From the NCBI GenBank assembly GCA_000310025.1, contig FN649727.1:1429884-1486340 (forward strand): a stretch of 56,457 bases of DNA, given 5' to 3'. This document shows positions 1 through 12,400 of this stretch, in pieces. The stretch is from Ectocarpus siliculosus. Taxonomy: Eukaryota; Sar; Phaeophyceae; Ectocarpales; Ectocarpaceae. Below the pieces are notes generated by a model. It searched no databases. It worked only from the letters and a program-made list of their open reading frames with translations, and was not told the DNA's origin. A program made the position numbers and the translations under genes. Each line of letters opens with the position of its first letter. The first letter of the stretch is position 1.

Positions 1-682
1 GTGGGGGGGGGGGTTGTGGTTTCACCTTTTTTTTTTCTGGGGGGGGGGGGGGGGGGGGGCGAATTCTCATGTTTAGCGGTCAGACCGTGTGGACCACGCG
101 TCCTCAAGAGGACGGAGGATCATGGCGGGGGGGGGGTGGGGTTGGAGAGGCGAGGCGATGAAAGTCGTGCGTTCATGGGTGAAATTTTGTGAGTGACTAG
201 TGTGTGCTCTGCTCTCTGAGATCCCGCGTCTCCGTTTGAAGACGAGTGTTTGTGGCGGTGTAATGCCCTAAGATAGGTATTATATAATTGGCTGCTTCTG
301 CAGACCACCAACACTTGCGGTTGATGCGTCCACAACACACCGAAAAGTGTTAGGCCTAGTATGAAACTGATGTCCAGGATAAACAAAACTCGGAGTACTG
401 ATTAGAGGGGTGATTTTTATCGCGTCTACATTGAATTGGGGCTTGCGAGGCCTCAGCTCTCGTGGAGCCAACAGTCCAGACATTGGAACCTCAAACTCGC
501 GTGATTTGGAGCCAAACGTTCCTCGAAGCAGGCAGGACTAGCCTACCAGTGGAGACAAGTTTTTTTTTCCCTCGCCGACATATGCCGTAGATGACATTGC
601 TGACAGCGTCTCACCATTCTCTCTCTCTTCACGTGCTCACCAAACACACTACTCCCCCTCCCCCCCCTAAAAAAAAACACAG
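1..682. other. Window start: homopolymer-rich sequence with no certain gene
   Basis: It opens with two long G runs and a T run (1-60), which may be a real tract or an assembly-edge artefact. The rest is probably intron or an upstream exon of the transporter. No convincing coding exon was recognised. Confidence 0.5.
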
Positions 683-1938
683 CTTCGGTCTGGGCTTCTG
701 GCTGACCGAGCGCTGCTCCAGGAAGTACCCTGAAGAGATCTTCGGGCTGGTCGCGGCTCAGCTCCTGACGGTCGCCGTCCTCGCCGTGGGGTGGTGCGCC
801 CAGGCGGGCGATCTGCCGCTGTCCCTGGCGTCTCTGCGAGAGACGGTGCTCCCTTCGTCAGGGAACCTGGCGGTGCCGATCTCGCTTATGTGGACGGTGA
901 GTTTTTTTTTTTTTGTTATTTATTTATTTATTTATTTTCTCAGTAAATAACCCAACGAATCCATCTCTATCGGTAGAAAAGAGTCTTAAGACAGATGAGA
1001 AATGTTTGTACAGAAACACACCGAATTACATCTCTTCTTGGCATAAGAAAAAGAATCCGGGAAGTGTTTTTTCAGATTAAGATTATTTGAATATTCTTGT
1101 GAGGTGTTTTTTTTTTTTTGTGGATACCCATGACGGTCGCCCTGAGGGGATGAATCAGATGGTGCGCTAGCCTCATCAAAATGGTTATGTGACCAATCTA
1201 GGTGGTGGGTTCGAGCCGATTTGGCATAGATGTATGTCGAAAGCATGTGTCATGAGTTCGTGAAAAAAGGACGGAGGGCACTGCCTTGTCCTTCTCGCGC
1301 GTTGAAATTGAACACAGACAAACAGACACGCGCGCACATGAGCTTCCTACCCTTGACTCTTGATGTATGTTTTTCTTCATCTGGCACGCTGCTGCCTTTG
1401 CGGCGTATCCTTAGTTGTCATGTCGACGATTTGTACAAAAATCGTTGTCTTATCTCCCCTTCTCTGTATGTATGTATGTATGTATGTATGTATGTTGTAT
1501 GTATTGTCTTTGTGTCTGTGTGTCTGTCTGTGTGTCTGTCTCTAAATGTCCCGTCTGTCTCTCTGTGGCTCTCCTCCTCCGGCGATTCTGTTGGTCCCTC
1601 TCCAGGGCCTCGTGACGACCTCCCTGACCGTGTTCGGCGAGACCGTGGCGATGAAGAAGGTCTCCGCGGCGGAGTCCACAATCATCCTCTCCACCGAGCC
1701 CATCTGGGGCACCGCCTTCGCCGCCGTCCTCCTCGGCGAGAGCATCGGCTGGAACACGGGGCTCGGGGCTGTGCTGATCGTTTCGGCATGCACTTGGACG
1801 AGCGTGGGCCCCGCGCTCCAGAGCAAGATGCTGTCGCTCGCGGCGGCGGTGGCCGGGGCGGGCACGGTGGTGGAAGGGGGAGATGACTTGGCGGAGACCG
1901 TGGGTACCGTCATCAAGGAGATCGTCAAGGACCCTTAA
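683..1938 (+). CDS. EamA/DMT-type membrane transporter, C-terminal part
   Basis: Two exons are clear: 683-896 and 1606-1938 (stop TAA 1936-1938). They are joined by a GT-AG intron (donor ACG|GTGAGT, acceptor CTCCAG) in phase 0. The peptide runs from FGLGFWLTERCSRK through two or more hydrophobic segments to the segment STEPIWGTAFAAVLLGE, typical of the last helices of the EamA half of drug/metabolite transporters. This family has ten helices in two repeats, so only the second half is present. The first exon begins in phase 2 (acceptor ACACAG at 677-682), so upstream exons exist. One candidate donor, TTT|GTGAGT near 187-190, has matching phase, but its exon looks unlike a membrane protein and I do not include it. 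The tail ends in VIKEIVKDP. The substrate cannot be told from sequence; algal relatives often sit in plastid or other endomembranes (family knowledge). Confidence 0.85.
1465..1550. repeat. Intronic microsatellites (TGTA)n and (TGTC)n
   Basis: A run of about eight TGTA units (1465-1495) is followed by imperfect TGTC/TGTG units. Both lie in the last intron of the transporter gene, just upstream of the acceptor at 1605. Confidence 0.9.
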
Positions 1939-2190
1939 GGGGGGACGGTGGGTACCACGCAGAAGTGTGGTTCCATGTGGCGGCACGGGGTTATCAAGGA
2001 GATTGTCAAGGACCCCAAAGGGGAAGCGTGGGTATCCATATCCTGGTACACGATTATTCCCCCGTGTGGAGGTACGGTCATCAAGGAGATCGATCTTCAT
2101 GGACCCTTCAAATATGGGTGGGTACCCATACGGCCTTGCTGGGAGATGCTTCTTCCCATGTGGCGGGGAGAAGGGGTGCCCTCATAATTT
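1905..2190 (+). repeat. Degenerate ~80 bp tandem repeat, three units, overlapping the transporter stop
   Basis: Units start near 1909, 1988 and 2071. Each begins with a variant of GTCATCAAGGAGATCGTCAA and contains a later GGTACC/GGTATCC core and a CCATGTGG or CCGTGTGG motif. The first unit is the coding end of the transporter (VIKEIVKDP, then stop). The other two lie after the stop, and the second would still read IKEIVKDPKG in one frame. Unit spacing is about 79-83 bp. Confidence 0.75.
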
Positions 2191-3044
2191 TTCATCGCAA
2201 GGGGCTGCTGCTGAGGTCTACCGCAGCATCGGATTTCCCCCCCTCTGGACGCAATGATTTTGATCGTCTTTTTTTCTGTTTTCTTTTCTTCTAGCTCATA
2301 TAAAAGCAGAAGCTGCTGCGTACGCTATCTATCATAGCCTCCGGCGGAATCTCTTGCAGTTTTTGGTAAGGAAAATGTCATTTAGCGGCTTGGTGTGGAT
2401 ATTTCGTATCTTTCTTGTCTCCGCGGTGGACGGTATTTGATTCTGGGTTTCCCCACCCGGTTGGAGGCGTGTGTGTTTTTGTCAAGGCCTCTGTTCGTAG
2501 AGGACGGTCTCTGACAATTTTGCAGTGTCTTGAAATCGCGATTTTTCTTGCGCGAAGCCTAACCATGATTATGGCCACGTCTCCCAAATGGACCGCGCGA
2601 AATTTTCGTGTGAATTATTTTTTTTCTTGAAAAATAATGGGACGCGGAATGGTTTTTGATGCGGTACCGTTGGAGGAAGACAAGGTACTTTAGAGCCATT
2701 GAGGGCTTTGTTTGATTGGTTCGCGGAAATAACTGTGAACATTCGAGGGATCGTATGGAAGGAACTTCACGAGAGTTGTAGAGGATCAGAGAAGCTTCTT
2801 CGCGGATTGATTGGTGGAAGGAAGGCTTTGATGTAGGCTTGGTTGTTCTCCCAGTCAGACGATAGGTAGGATTAGTTTAGGGAAGAGAGCGTGCGCGTGC
2901 GTTGCATACGTTAATGCCCGAGAGGGTCTCTCGCCACCGGTAATCTTTTTTTTTTTGTTGGTCGAGAGGTTTCGACGGGTGCAAAATGTCTCTAGAGCAG
3001 GCAGGCATTATCACCTTGGCCCTTTTTCTCTCTAGGCTGGAGGA

Positions 3045-3150
3045 GGGGGGGTGTACTCATAGTCATGCATGCCCTAGTCGGTAGACCATTGACCTCGCAT
3101 CCCTACAAAGCCGGGGCGCTGGACGTGACGATTGTTTGTTTGATCCCGGG
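3045..3150 (+). repeat. tRNA-derived SINE-like repeat, copy 1
   Basis: A G-run is followed by GTGTACTCATAGTCATGCAT, a tRNA D-arm-like A box (TAGTCGGTAGACCATTGACC, 3075-3094) and, about 45 bp on, a B-box-like GTTTGATCCC (3138-3147). The first ~70 bp recur near-identically at 40324-40400 and inverted at 41415-41475. The spacing suits an internal RNA polymerase III promoter (inference). Confidence 0.65.
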
Positions 3151-4923
3151 GGGTAGAGTGGCTTGTGGATCGAAGAACGAGAGGAGAGGATGGGGCGAGA
3201 GTCATGTTGGTGGGGTACGGGCGGGCGACACGATTGACACCTCCTCGCCCGATCGCTTTTGTAACATGTGGTACCATAAGTTGATGTTTTTTGCGTCTTT
3301 GTTTGGTGGTGTGGCCTGGTGGGTGTTGTTCCGGAATGATACCGACTTGAAGCACGGAGGGAGAAAGTGAGTCGCGCGTCGCTGACAGGGTTGATCAGAG
3401 CGAGCGCCTGTTGGGGGCGGGACGTGGGGATTCCCCGTGGGCGGGGGCAGCAAGCATGCCGATAGATATCAAATGTTTAGCTGTCGGTAGCTGGGCTTCG
3501 ATCGTTTGACAACACGTTTCTGTGGGAGGGGGTTCGATAGAGGAGGCGTTTGGTGCTGGTTTGTGTGCTGAGTCGAGTACGCCCGCAGATGCAGCGTTCG
3601 GCTAGGCCTTGTGAGGGATGAAGGGGAGAGAGAGATGGGGGCGCAGTCTTTAGAGTGGTAATAGAAAGAAAGATGGGGGTCAGGAGTGAAACCTGTGATG
3701 TTGCGTTGAGCGCGTTGGTGTGTCTGACAAGTTGTGGTGGTGACGGGTAGATGCAGTGACGGACGAGACGGTATGGGTCCGGAGTTGAGGGAAATGGAGT
3801 GTACTTGTTGAAGACTCTTTTGGGGTCCATGATTTGTTGACATGTGGTCGATGTTTGAATTTTAATTGAGAATGTGGTTTGAACGAACACTTGATGGAAA
3901 ACCGATTATTTGTTTGTTTGATAAGCATTTCTTGTGTGACGACGGTTTGTAGCGACGATTGACGACGCCAAACCGTCGTGGCCATTGACCCTGTTCCACA
4001 GGACACTCGGGAGGAATACCACAGCCGTCGTATGTTTGCCAACACTCTTCGAAGAAAATAGTGATGCGTAGGAGCACGACGGCGGCGAGGAACATGTGCA
4101 CAGGGTTGGACTATTCATTTTTCTTGGGAAGCTGGCCCTGCTTATTTATGTATCGCGCGATTGGCGTGTGACCCGTGCTTGTCCTATTTCACGTGGCGTC
4201 GAGCCATCTATGCACATGAACATCAGCTCAGTTCACGCCTTTACTGCACGCACGGGCTGGCACCATAACACACCCTCTCATTCGATGCAAGAATTAAAAA
4301 ACATTGCCTAGTCTTGGGGGTAGGTAGCAACGGCAAGCCTTCCTTCGACAATTATTTGCCCTGGAGCACTCACCAAGGCACCCACGCCGGGCTATCGAAA
4401 ACGCTAGGACCGGTCTTGTGTCGAGCACGGGAAATGACCACATCCACCACACCCAACCCACCGCTCTGATAAGGTCAAGTTTCCGCACCACCTCCTTCCC
4501 CCCTCATTACCGGCGATGGAGAGAGAGTAGGCCGAAGAAACTTCAGGTTCGGCACACACGCACGTCGACTGAAGGTCTACCTACTACCTGCTATTTCCTA
4601 ACCTGTCGTTCTTGCAATCTCCATCCTGCTCTCCACGTCTGATCCTCCCCACCCAAACACACGACAGCCACCGACAAGCCCTTTCTTTCTATGTTGAGTC
4701 CTGGGTGCTTCGGGCAATACCTTCCCTCAGCTAGTTAACACAACGGCGGCCACGCGGCAGGAGTGGCGGACCCGCACAGCCCCTCGACCACGGGGCCAGA
4801 AGCTGGACTCTTGACACACGCGGCGACAGATGCCCTCGATCAGAGCCAATACCGCCGAGTAGGCTTGACTCTATGTACTCGATCTCGACCTGAGCCACCC
4901 ATTTTCGCCTCTCGGAACTTGAT

Positions 4924-6018
4924 TCAACCAGACCGCGGTCCCCTCGCTGCTGGCCAATCAAACCGCCTCGACGGGACTCCGACCGCACCGCCGCCACCAC
5001 CGCCTCCGACTTCCCTCGAAACCCCGCCTCCGCCGCGTCCGTTCTCCGCACCACCGCCTTCTTGACGGCCCGAGTGTTGCGTTCGCGAGTGGGATGCTGC
5101 CGCCGCCGCCGTCGCCGCCAGCGACGCCTCCCTTGGACGCTTGCGGCCACCGTCACCTCCGCCGCCGCCGCCGCCGGGAGCGTTCGCGGCGCGAGCGGGA
5201 AAATGGCGGGAAGGGGAACAATACGGCGGCTGCCGCTGCTGTTGAGGTCGCGGGGTTGCATCTCCATCAGACGCGGGTCTCGAAAACGATGAGCGGGGCC
5301 GCGAGGCGCGGGCTCCGCCGCCGTTACCGCCGAGGTGGAGTTGGCGGTGGTGGGGCAAGGAAGACGTAGCGGTGGAGGACGAGGACGAGGACGACGACGA
5401 GGTCGGGGGAACAAGCGATGCCGACGCTGAATCGCGAGAAGAAGAAGCGGATTCGCGGTGGTGGTTTCGGTGACGAGCCGCGTGGCGGGCGGGCGACGAA
5501 AGGCTCGAAGTCGCCGCACCACCGCCGGCGCCGGCGCCGCCCCGTGCCCCATTGCCGTCTTGCGGCGGCAGGCGGGGGATGGTTCTCTTGACTCCGCCCC
5601 CGCCTGTGCCACCGCTGACATCGTGTCGCCGAGGGATGGTGCGGACCACCGCCCTTGCCCCCCCTCCCCTGCGAAGAGTTGCCGAAGACGAAGAGCTGCC
5701 GCCGTTTCGGCCGCCGCCAAGCTTCTTCCCCCTCGGCGGGGGCGTTCCTCGCGTTCCTTGGAACGTTCCGTGCCGCGGCAACGCCGCCGGCGGCGGCGAC
5801 GACGACGATGACGCCCACAACATCTCTCCCCCCAACGAACGCGCACGATGAGATCGAACGGCGGTGGTCCAACCAGCACCAGCACCAGCACCACCAGCAC
5901 CAGCACCAGCACCACCAGCACCAGCACCAGCACCTGCACCTGCGTACCGAGCCGTGTCTACCGCCGCAGGCCTTCGCGGTATCGGAGAGGCGTGGTTGTG
6001 CGGGGAGAACGGGGACAC
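4924..6018 (-). CDS. Doubtful low-complexity ORF in a GC-rich block
   Basis: A minus-strand frame stays open for 364 codons and encodes Ser, Gly, Ala and Arg runs, in a style common in brown algal proteins. It has no domain, no ATG at its upstream end and no splice context. Several other frames on both strands are open over the same stretch because stop codons are rare at this base composition. It lies about 450 bp beyond the stop of the upstream minus-strand gene. I see no function and consider non-coding GC-rich DNA at least as likely. Confidence 0.2.
   Translation of the reverse strand: MSPFSPHNHASPIPRRPAAVDTARYAGAGAGAGAGGAGAGAGGAGAGAGWTTAVRSHRARSLGGEMLWASSSSSPPPAALPRHGTFQGTRGTPPPRGKKLGGGRNGGSSSSSATLRRGGGARAVVRTIPRRHDVSGGTGGGGVKRTIPRLPPQDGNGARGGAGAGGGAATSSLSSPARHAARHRNHHRESASSSRDSASASLVPPTSSSSSSSSSTATSSLPHHRQLHLGGNGGGARASRPRSSFSRPASDGDATPRPQQQRQPPYCSPSRHFPARAANAPGGGGGGGDGGRKRPREASLAATAAAAASHSRTQHSGRQEGGGAENGRGGGGVSREVGGGGGGGAVGVPSRRFDWPAARGPRSG
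5872..5940. repeat. (CACCAG)n minisatellite, ~21 bp sub-period
   Basis: CACCAG/CAGCAC hexamers are grouped in three units of about 21 bp, each set off by an extra CAC. It makes long Gly-Ala, Leu-Val, Thr-Ser or Gln-His runs in the different frames, which explains the long spurious ORFs here. Confidence 0.9.
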
Positions 6019-6473
6019 CGGGAGCTCCCTGGGGGTCCTGAAGACTAGCTGGCTCCACCGCCTTACTATCTGAGCGACGGGTTAGGGGCGGTGGCGGGCG
6101 AGAAGAACGGGGGCGGGGGACAGACGCAGCTTAGCATAATTGGGCGTGTGCGTGTGCGGTGGGGTTTCAATCGGAGTGGGACTTTCCGCGCCTTTCGGCG
6201 GTGGCACCAAGCAGCCCTTGAATGGCCGAGCGCTCGTTGACAACTGCTGCACGCCATCAAGTGGCTGTACACTACGATGGGGAAAGTATCCACTACAATT
6301 ACGTCTACACCACGAAGTACCAATACCGCTACCACACCGTGACCTCAAAGCAAGACAAAGGCTGGACATGCAATAGCCAACGCAGTGGGTGTCACCAGGA
6401 GGCAAACACACACTCGAGCAAAACCAAACCGCCTAAATAAATAGCCCACACATCGGCCCTCTTGCGCCCGAGC

Positions 6474-9400
6474 TCAACCATTAATCCTTGCCTGCTTGAT
6501 CAGCTCCCGGTTGTCTCGAGTCTCTCCCGGGTCGGCCGCCATCGCTACCACCAGCTTGCCGATGCCGCTCTCCCGCAGGTGCGACTTCTGGACGGGCAGC
6601 ACCATGAGCACCTTGAGCAGGGACGCCCTTTGGGGGGGTGGTAGGAATGGCCCGCCGTCCGGTGCGACCTCCAGCCACAGGCGGAGGACCGTCGGAAGCT
6701 GGGACGGCCACCACCACCACCGCCGACACCGGCAAGTTTGAAGGCGGGCGAGAGAGAACCGTCGAGATGAATGGGACGGTGGCTGGCAAACGTAGGTGTT
6801 CGACAGCCAGCTAGGCGTATAGTAGATGATTCCAAGGCCAGACCGCACAAGCAAGAGGTGAAGGCAACGGTAGCTCTACAAATGCGATACTATCTGTGCC
6901 GCTGGAACACATCTTGGGTACTACTTCTACAGCAGATCCTTCAATAGTGGCCACACCGGACATGCGACGCCGTCCCATTCCTCCTCTCCCCCCCTTCCCC
7001 AAACAACCTGATTCCCACCTGCGAAGACAGCAGCACGTCAAGGGTGGTGGCGTCTCCGTGTACAGCCACCCGGCGCAGCTCTGCCATCGTCTGTTCAACC
7101 TCCACCGCCACCTTCGGGTCACCTCCGCCGCCCTCAGACACACCCGTCCTCGCAGACGAGCCCCCAACGGCCCAACCTCTGGAGCGCCGCTCCCTCTCCT
7201 TCAGCGCCACGCGCCGGAGCCGCTGCACGAGCGCCTGGACCTCCGAGTGTCCCAGGCGGACGTCCGACGCAGCGGGGAGCCGCGGGGTGGTCGTCGTCGT
7301 GCCTACCCCCGCCCTCCTTCCTCCTCGTGCTGCAACCCCCCCCCCGTCACCAACACTACCACCCCCGCCGGTGCGGCCGCCGTACCGCTTCGCCGACGAC
7401 ATCGTCAGCGGGGGCGGCGGCGGTGGCGGCAAGACCGGGGGTAGTGACGTAAGCATCATCCTGGGACGTTTGAACACCCTGCGCTCCGGCCGCCGCTGCT
7501 GCTGCTGCTGCTGCTGCGGCGGCGGCGGCGGGGTGGATCTCAGGGCGGCAGTGGAAGCTGCAGTAGACGCGGCGCCGCCGTTCCACACAGGAGAGCCGAC
7601 GGAGGCCTGACCATTTGAAACGCTGCCGCGCACGGGTTGCTGTCGTTGTTGTGGCCGGGTTCTGGTTGTCGTCGCCGTGCGTGGAGGCTGCTTCGAGGTG
7701 GAAGGAGCCTTGCTCTTATCCTTTTTGTTCTTCCCTTGTGCCAACTGGAACCCAGAGATTGCAACGCCACATTTTACAACACGGGCACGTGTGGAACGAA
7801 GATTGTACACACAACAGTGCCAACCCCAATTTTCAGACGCATGGAAACACGCGAGAGAATGGCAACGGGTCCATGTTCGTTTCTGGAAAAATGCCCAACC
7901 GTATGAGCTCTATCCACAAACTTTTGTGACAAATTCGCGCTTCAACACTGTTGAGATTGAAGGAATCTGGTGTCTCCCACACAAATTGCCCCGAAGTCTG
8001 CAAAACCCAAGCACGGGCATTCCCGACACATGCAACGCACTGGATTTCACTACCCGTACAAGACGGAAGCTGCACGTCAGTCCCTGGTCGCCGCTTTATT
8101 GGACTAGCATTTGCGGGGACATAAATCTTGTATGGTGCGGCAGAACAACTCCGCGCGGAATATAACGGGGGCAAGAGTGGCCGCAATTGTTACCTCAATA
8201 AACCGGCACAACACAGCCGGTCATGACGCACATGGGGACAGCACACCACAAGGAACAAAAACGATCCCCATACATAATCGGTGCACAGCCACCAAACAGC
8301 GCGCAAACAAACAAACACACACACACACACACACCTGCTGAGCAAGCTTCGCGTCAGCCCAGGACTGCGCCACGACCCCAGTCGCACCGGCCGGTGGCCC
8401 TGCCTCGTCTTCGCTGCTCGCCAGCTCCTGCCCGTACTCCTCGTCCGCGAACACGTGTCTCGGGGTCATCGCGGATGTCGCAGACGCTAGGACTCTGGGC
8501 CAGAAATTGGGTGCGGCGGCGGCGGCGGCGGCGGAACCGCTTCCGTCATGACTGCGACCGCTCCGACCCACGGCACCGCCGTTGCTTCTATTCCCGCGGC
8601 GACGGCTGCTGCTGCTGGCACCACCGGCAGCAGCCCCGCCGGACACCCCGCCGCCTCCCGGAAGCACGCTCACAAGTCTCTCGCCGTCCTCCGAGCCGTC
8701 GCTAGATCTTCTCCTCGCCTCCGGGCTGGCACTGCTGTGGGGTCGGGGGCGGCTGCTGCCTTCGACACCGCTGCCTACGGCCGTGCGGCCTCGGGTCTCC
8801 GTCGGGCCTGCTCCTGCGCCGGCATCGCCGCCCTCCGCGTCCGACCCATGAAACTCTTCTTCCTCCTCCTCATTGGATGACGACGAAGAGGCGGACGAAT
8901 CCCCCAAGCCAATCGCCTCCAGGTCCCCGCTGCTTACCCTCACTTCGCCGCCCTCGTCGATAGCTTCAGCGCCTGCCCCCGCCGTGACCGCCGTTGTGAT
9001 CGCCGCCGCCGCCGCCGCCTCCGCGGCTGCCCTCCTTGTCCTCCGGCCCCCCGCGGCGCCGCTACCTTCTCCTGCAGCACCCGCCCCAGTGACCACACCC
9101 TCCTCCCCAGATGACTCCAGTGGTTGTTGTTGCTGCTGCCCTCTCCCGACCTCCTCCTCCACCCCGTCGTCGTCCTCCTGCTCCTCCTCCTCTGCCTCTG
9201 ACCCCGAGTCTACGGCCCACACCCGCTGCAGGATGGCGTCGCGGCGGGAGTCGGCCTCTCGCCTGCGGGCTTCCTCCTCCCGACGGGCCTGGCAAGCGGG
9301 GCAAAACCAGTCTCCCGCGGGGACCTCCTCCAACCCGCAGCAAAACGTGTGGGCAGCCTGTTTCATTGTGTCATATATTTTTGTTTGGAGCGTGATCAAC

Positions 9401-12400
9401 ACGGGGCGGCGGAAGGGTACCAAAGGGAAAAAACAACAACAACACCATTAGGTAGCGGGATGCCTAGGCTAGCGAGGACGAATAACAGTCTGGAAGGCAG
9501 CTTGTTGAGGGACCGCAGGTAAGGACGTGCTCGAGAGGGTACTAAATCCATCCGAAATATTGAAGCATTCGGGCGATTGCTGCTTGAAGATAGCACCACG
9601 ATCGATAGCGTCGTGAAGGCCCTCCGCTTGAGGCAGGGTGTGCAGAGGCGGATGCACCAGGCGACGACTATTTAGGCTTTTCCTTCTTGCGGCAAAAACA
9701 TACTCATCTTCCCCTGCTTTCCTCTAGTTGAGGCGGCCGCGCGCCGAGCCACCAACACGCGCCGCACCCAGCCAGGGCACAATCATATCATCTCCACGCA
9801 CAACCAGCTCAGCCTAGTCGCTCGGCGGCTCACATTGCTGCAGCCCGGGCCATCGCACAGCATCAGCTGCTCCTCCGCGCCCCCGTCCTGGCAGTGCAGG
9901 CACACCGCCCGGGCCCCCTCCGGCTCCGGCTCCTCGGGGATCAGCAGACCGCCCAGGTGGCCGTTGGGTGCGAACAGCCCTCCTTCGTCCAGCGGCCGTC
10001 TCCTCCGGCTGCCTCGGAATCGCTTCACGTGATCGTCTCTCAGCCGGGTGATGACGTAGAACCGACTCTGAAAACGTGCGGGGGTGGGTGGGTGGGTGCC
10101 ATATTGTGCGCGGTCAAGTGGAACGAAGTAATTTGTGCGGAGTTTTTGTTGCCGATGCACGAAAGGTTGACTCGAGGCTTGCTCGAACGCGCTTCACGTG
10201 CCCGAACTTCTTACTGGAAACAGTGGCACGTTAGAGTGCGGTGGCGGCGGTGCATCAAGTACCTTGCACATGGGGCACTGGTTGGTCGTCTCGCCCCACT
10301 TGACGATGCACGTGAAGTGGAAGGCATGGACGCACTTGTCGAGAGACGCTTGGTCCTCGTCCCCGGTCACGGGGCACATGCAGATGGAGCAGTCCTCCGC
10401 CTCCCCCTCATCGTCCTGGCCGTTGTTGCCTTTGCTACAGCTGTCGTTATTGGCGCCGGCGGCGCCACCGGTAAGGGAGCCTTCTTTGAGAGGCATCGCG
10501 CGCCCCTCGGAATGGACCGCCCCTTCCCCCGCTGCCGTCACCGCCGCCGCCGTTTCGTCAGGACCGACCCTCTCCACGCCGTCGCGGGAGGCAGCACGGC
10601 GTACGAGGTTATCTCCCCCCACGGTAGCCGCATCTCGATTGGGCGACTCACTTCCTCTTGTCGCCGAGGAAGGATTAGCACCGCCGCTACCATCACCGTT
10701 GCTCGCGCTACCATCACCTACCCCACCACCGTCTGGCAACGCTTCCGCCTCCTCCGGCGGGGAAACCGTGGGGCCCCTCCCCCCCGGTGATCCATCTGCT
10801 GTGCCCCCTGCCACCACCACATCCCTGCTACCAGCACCATCTGTCGCTGACGATGCTTGTTGTTCTTCCCGCCGTCCCTCTCGGCATGCCTCGTCCGGTG
10901 CAGCCGGTCCAGAAGCACTTCCGCTGTCACCGGCAGTGGCGGAACCCTTCGGACTTGCCGCCGGGGCAGCGCTCGCCGCGGAAGCCTCGCCGTCACCACC
11001 ACCCGGACCACAGCCGCCAGGCAAGCGAGACCGCGATGACGAGGATCTAAGGCGCGGGCTTGACCGGCCCCCCCTCCCTTGAGAAGAAGAGGACGGTGGC
11101 GGCGAAGAGGAACAGGAAGACGAGGAGGAGGAGGAGGAGGAGGAGGAGGTACGACCCGCCATGGGAGGCGAAGATAAGGAAGAAGACGACGACGAGGAGG
11201 GAGATGCAGAAGAAGAACGCCCACCCCCACCGCCGCTGGCGTCACCGCCACCACCGGCCGACCCCGTCGAATCCCCCGCCCGACCAAGCGCAGCAGCCTC
11301 CGCCTCCGTTACGGGGTCCCGCACCCGCAGGCTCCGGAAATGAGCCTCGCCGTGGAGCGACAGCCACAGGGTGCGCCCCTGCAGCTGCAAGTCACGGGCG
11401 CGTGCGTCCAGGGAGGCTACCGCCCGCGGGCGGAGCGTGTCCGCCACGAACACGCTCCGGCTGGGGCGCCGTGGTTCTTCTGCGACTGCCGCTGGGGGGT
11501 TGCTGGCGGACGCCGCGTCGTTGGTAGTAGCGCTGGCCACCGTTCGCGGGTACCAGCCATCGTCCCTGGTCCACTTTACGACGTTGATGTTCACCTGAAG
11601 GGTCGCATGGTGAGGAGACCGGGGGGGGGGAGGGAGGGCCACCTAAGGTCAGGCGATTGCTCATGACAGCAGAGTGGAAGCAGAAAATGCCAGGAATCTC
11701 AAAAATCACGAGGTGGGGACGCGGTGGTAATCGAATACATAGACCGCAGCTTCACATGGGTGCCTGCACACACTTTTCGTCTTGTCGCCATGCATGCCAC
11801 CGCCTAAAGAGCGCGGTATGGTGGCACAGGATTTGTGGCAACAGGCTACCGCACCGCCAGCAATCGCGTCCCGTTGTCGACGGCAATTTTCCTGCGCCGG
11901 ACCGCACCGCACAGTGCACACTCACGTACTCCCAAACAAAGTTAACCTAGCTCATTTTTGAACCCCCGGTCTCGCCAAACTACAACATCTGACCCTACCC
12001 ATCCCACTGGCTGACCTTAAGGGCGTCGCAGAGCGCTTGTAGAGTGATGTGATCCCCGTCGCAGCGGCTGCTGGTCATTCGCCGGGCGTACTCTTCCATG
12101 TCCACACCACCGCCGCCGCGCTGAATATGACGTCACATCACACGACAGACGCCGGTCGTTACTCTTCGCGAAACCGACGATGCACCAAGAAAATGATGCT
12201 TGTGACCATCGTGGAAAAAGCGAGAACGCGCGCGCGCGTGCCTTGCAAGACAACAAACGATGGGGATAGCAGCAGTTTACACGGCCATAACGCAGGCATA
12301 TCGCCGGTCCGCTACGGCAGCCAACAGCCTGCTCTGCAACCTTTCTCTTGGGGGTCATGTCCAGACAAAACGCGGCCAACGCGTCCACGACCAAAGCTGA

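Larger units (their letters stand above)
2191..6473. other. Intergenic stretch without a recognised gene
   Basis: I see only short unconserved ORFs on both strands from 2191 to 4720. One SINE-like repeat lies at 3045-3150, and a GC-rich low-complexity block at 4730-6060 is listed separately. The segment 6061-6473 is downstream of the minus-strand OTU/RING/PHD gene and probably holds its 3' UTR; I cannot fix a poly(A) signal. Confidence 0.5.

Noticed and set aside
4731-5939. 402-codon minus-strand ORF with Leu-Val repeats
   Set aside because: An artefact of the CACCAG minisatellite and GC-rich sequence; overlapping frames are equally open.
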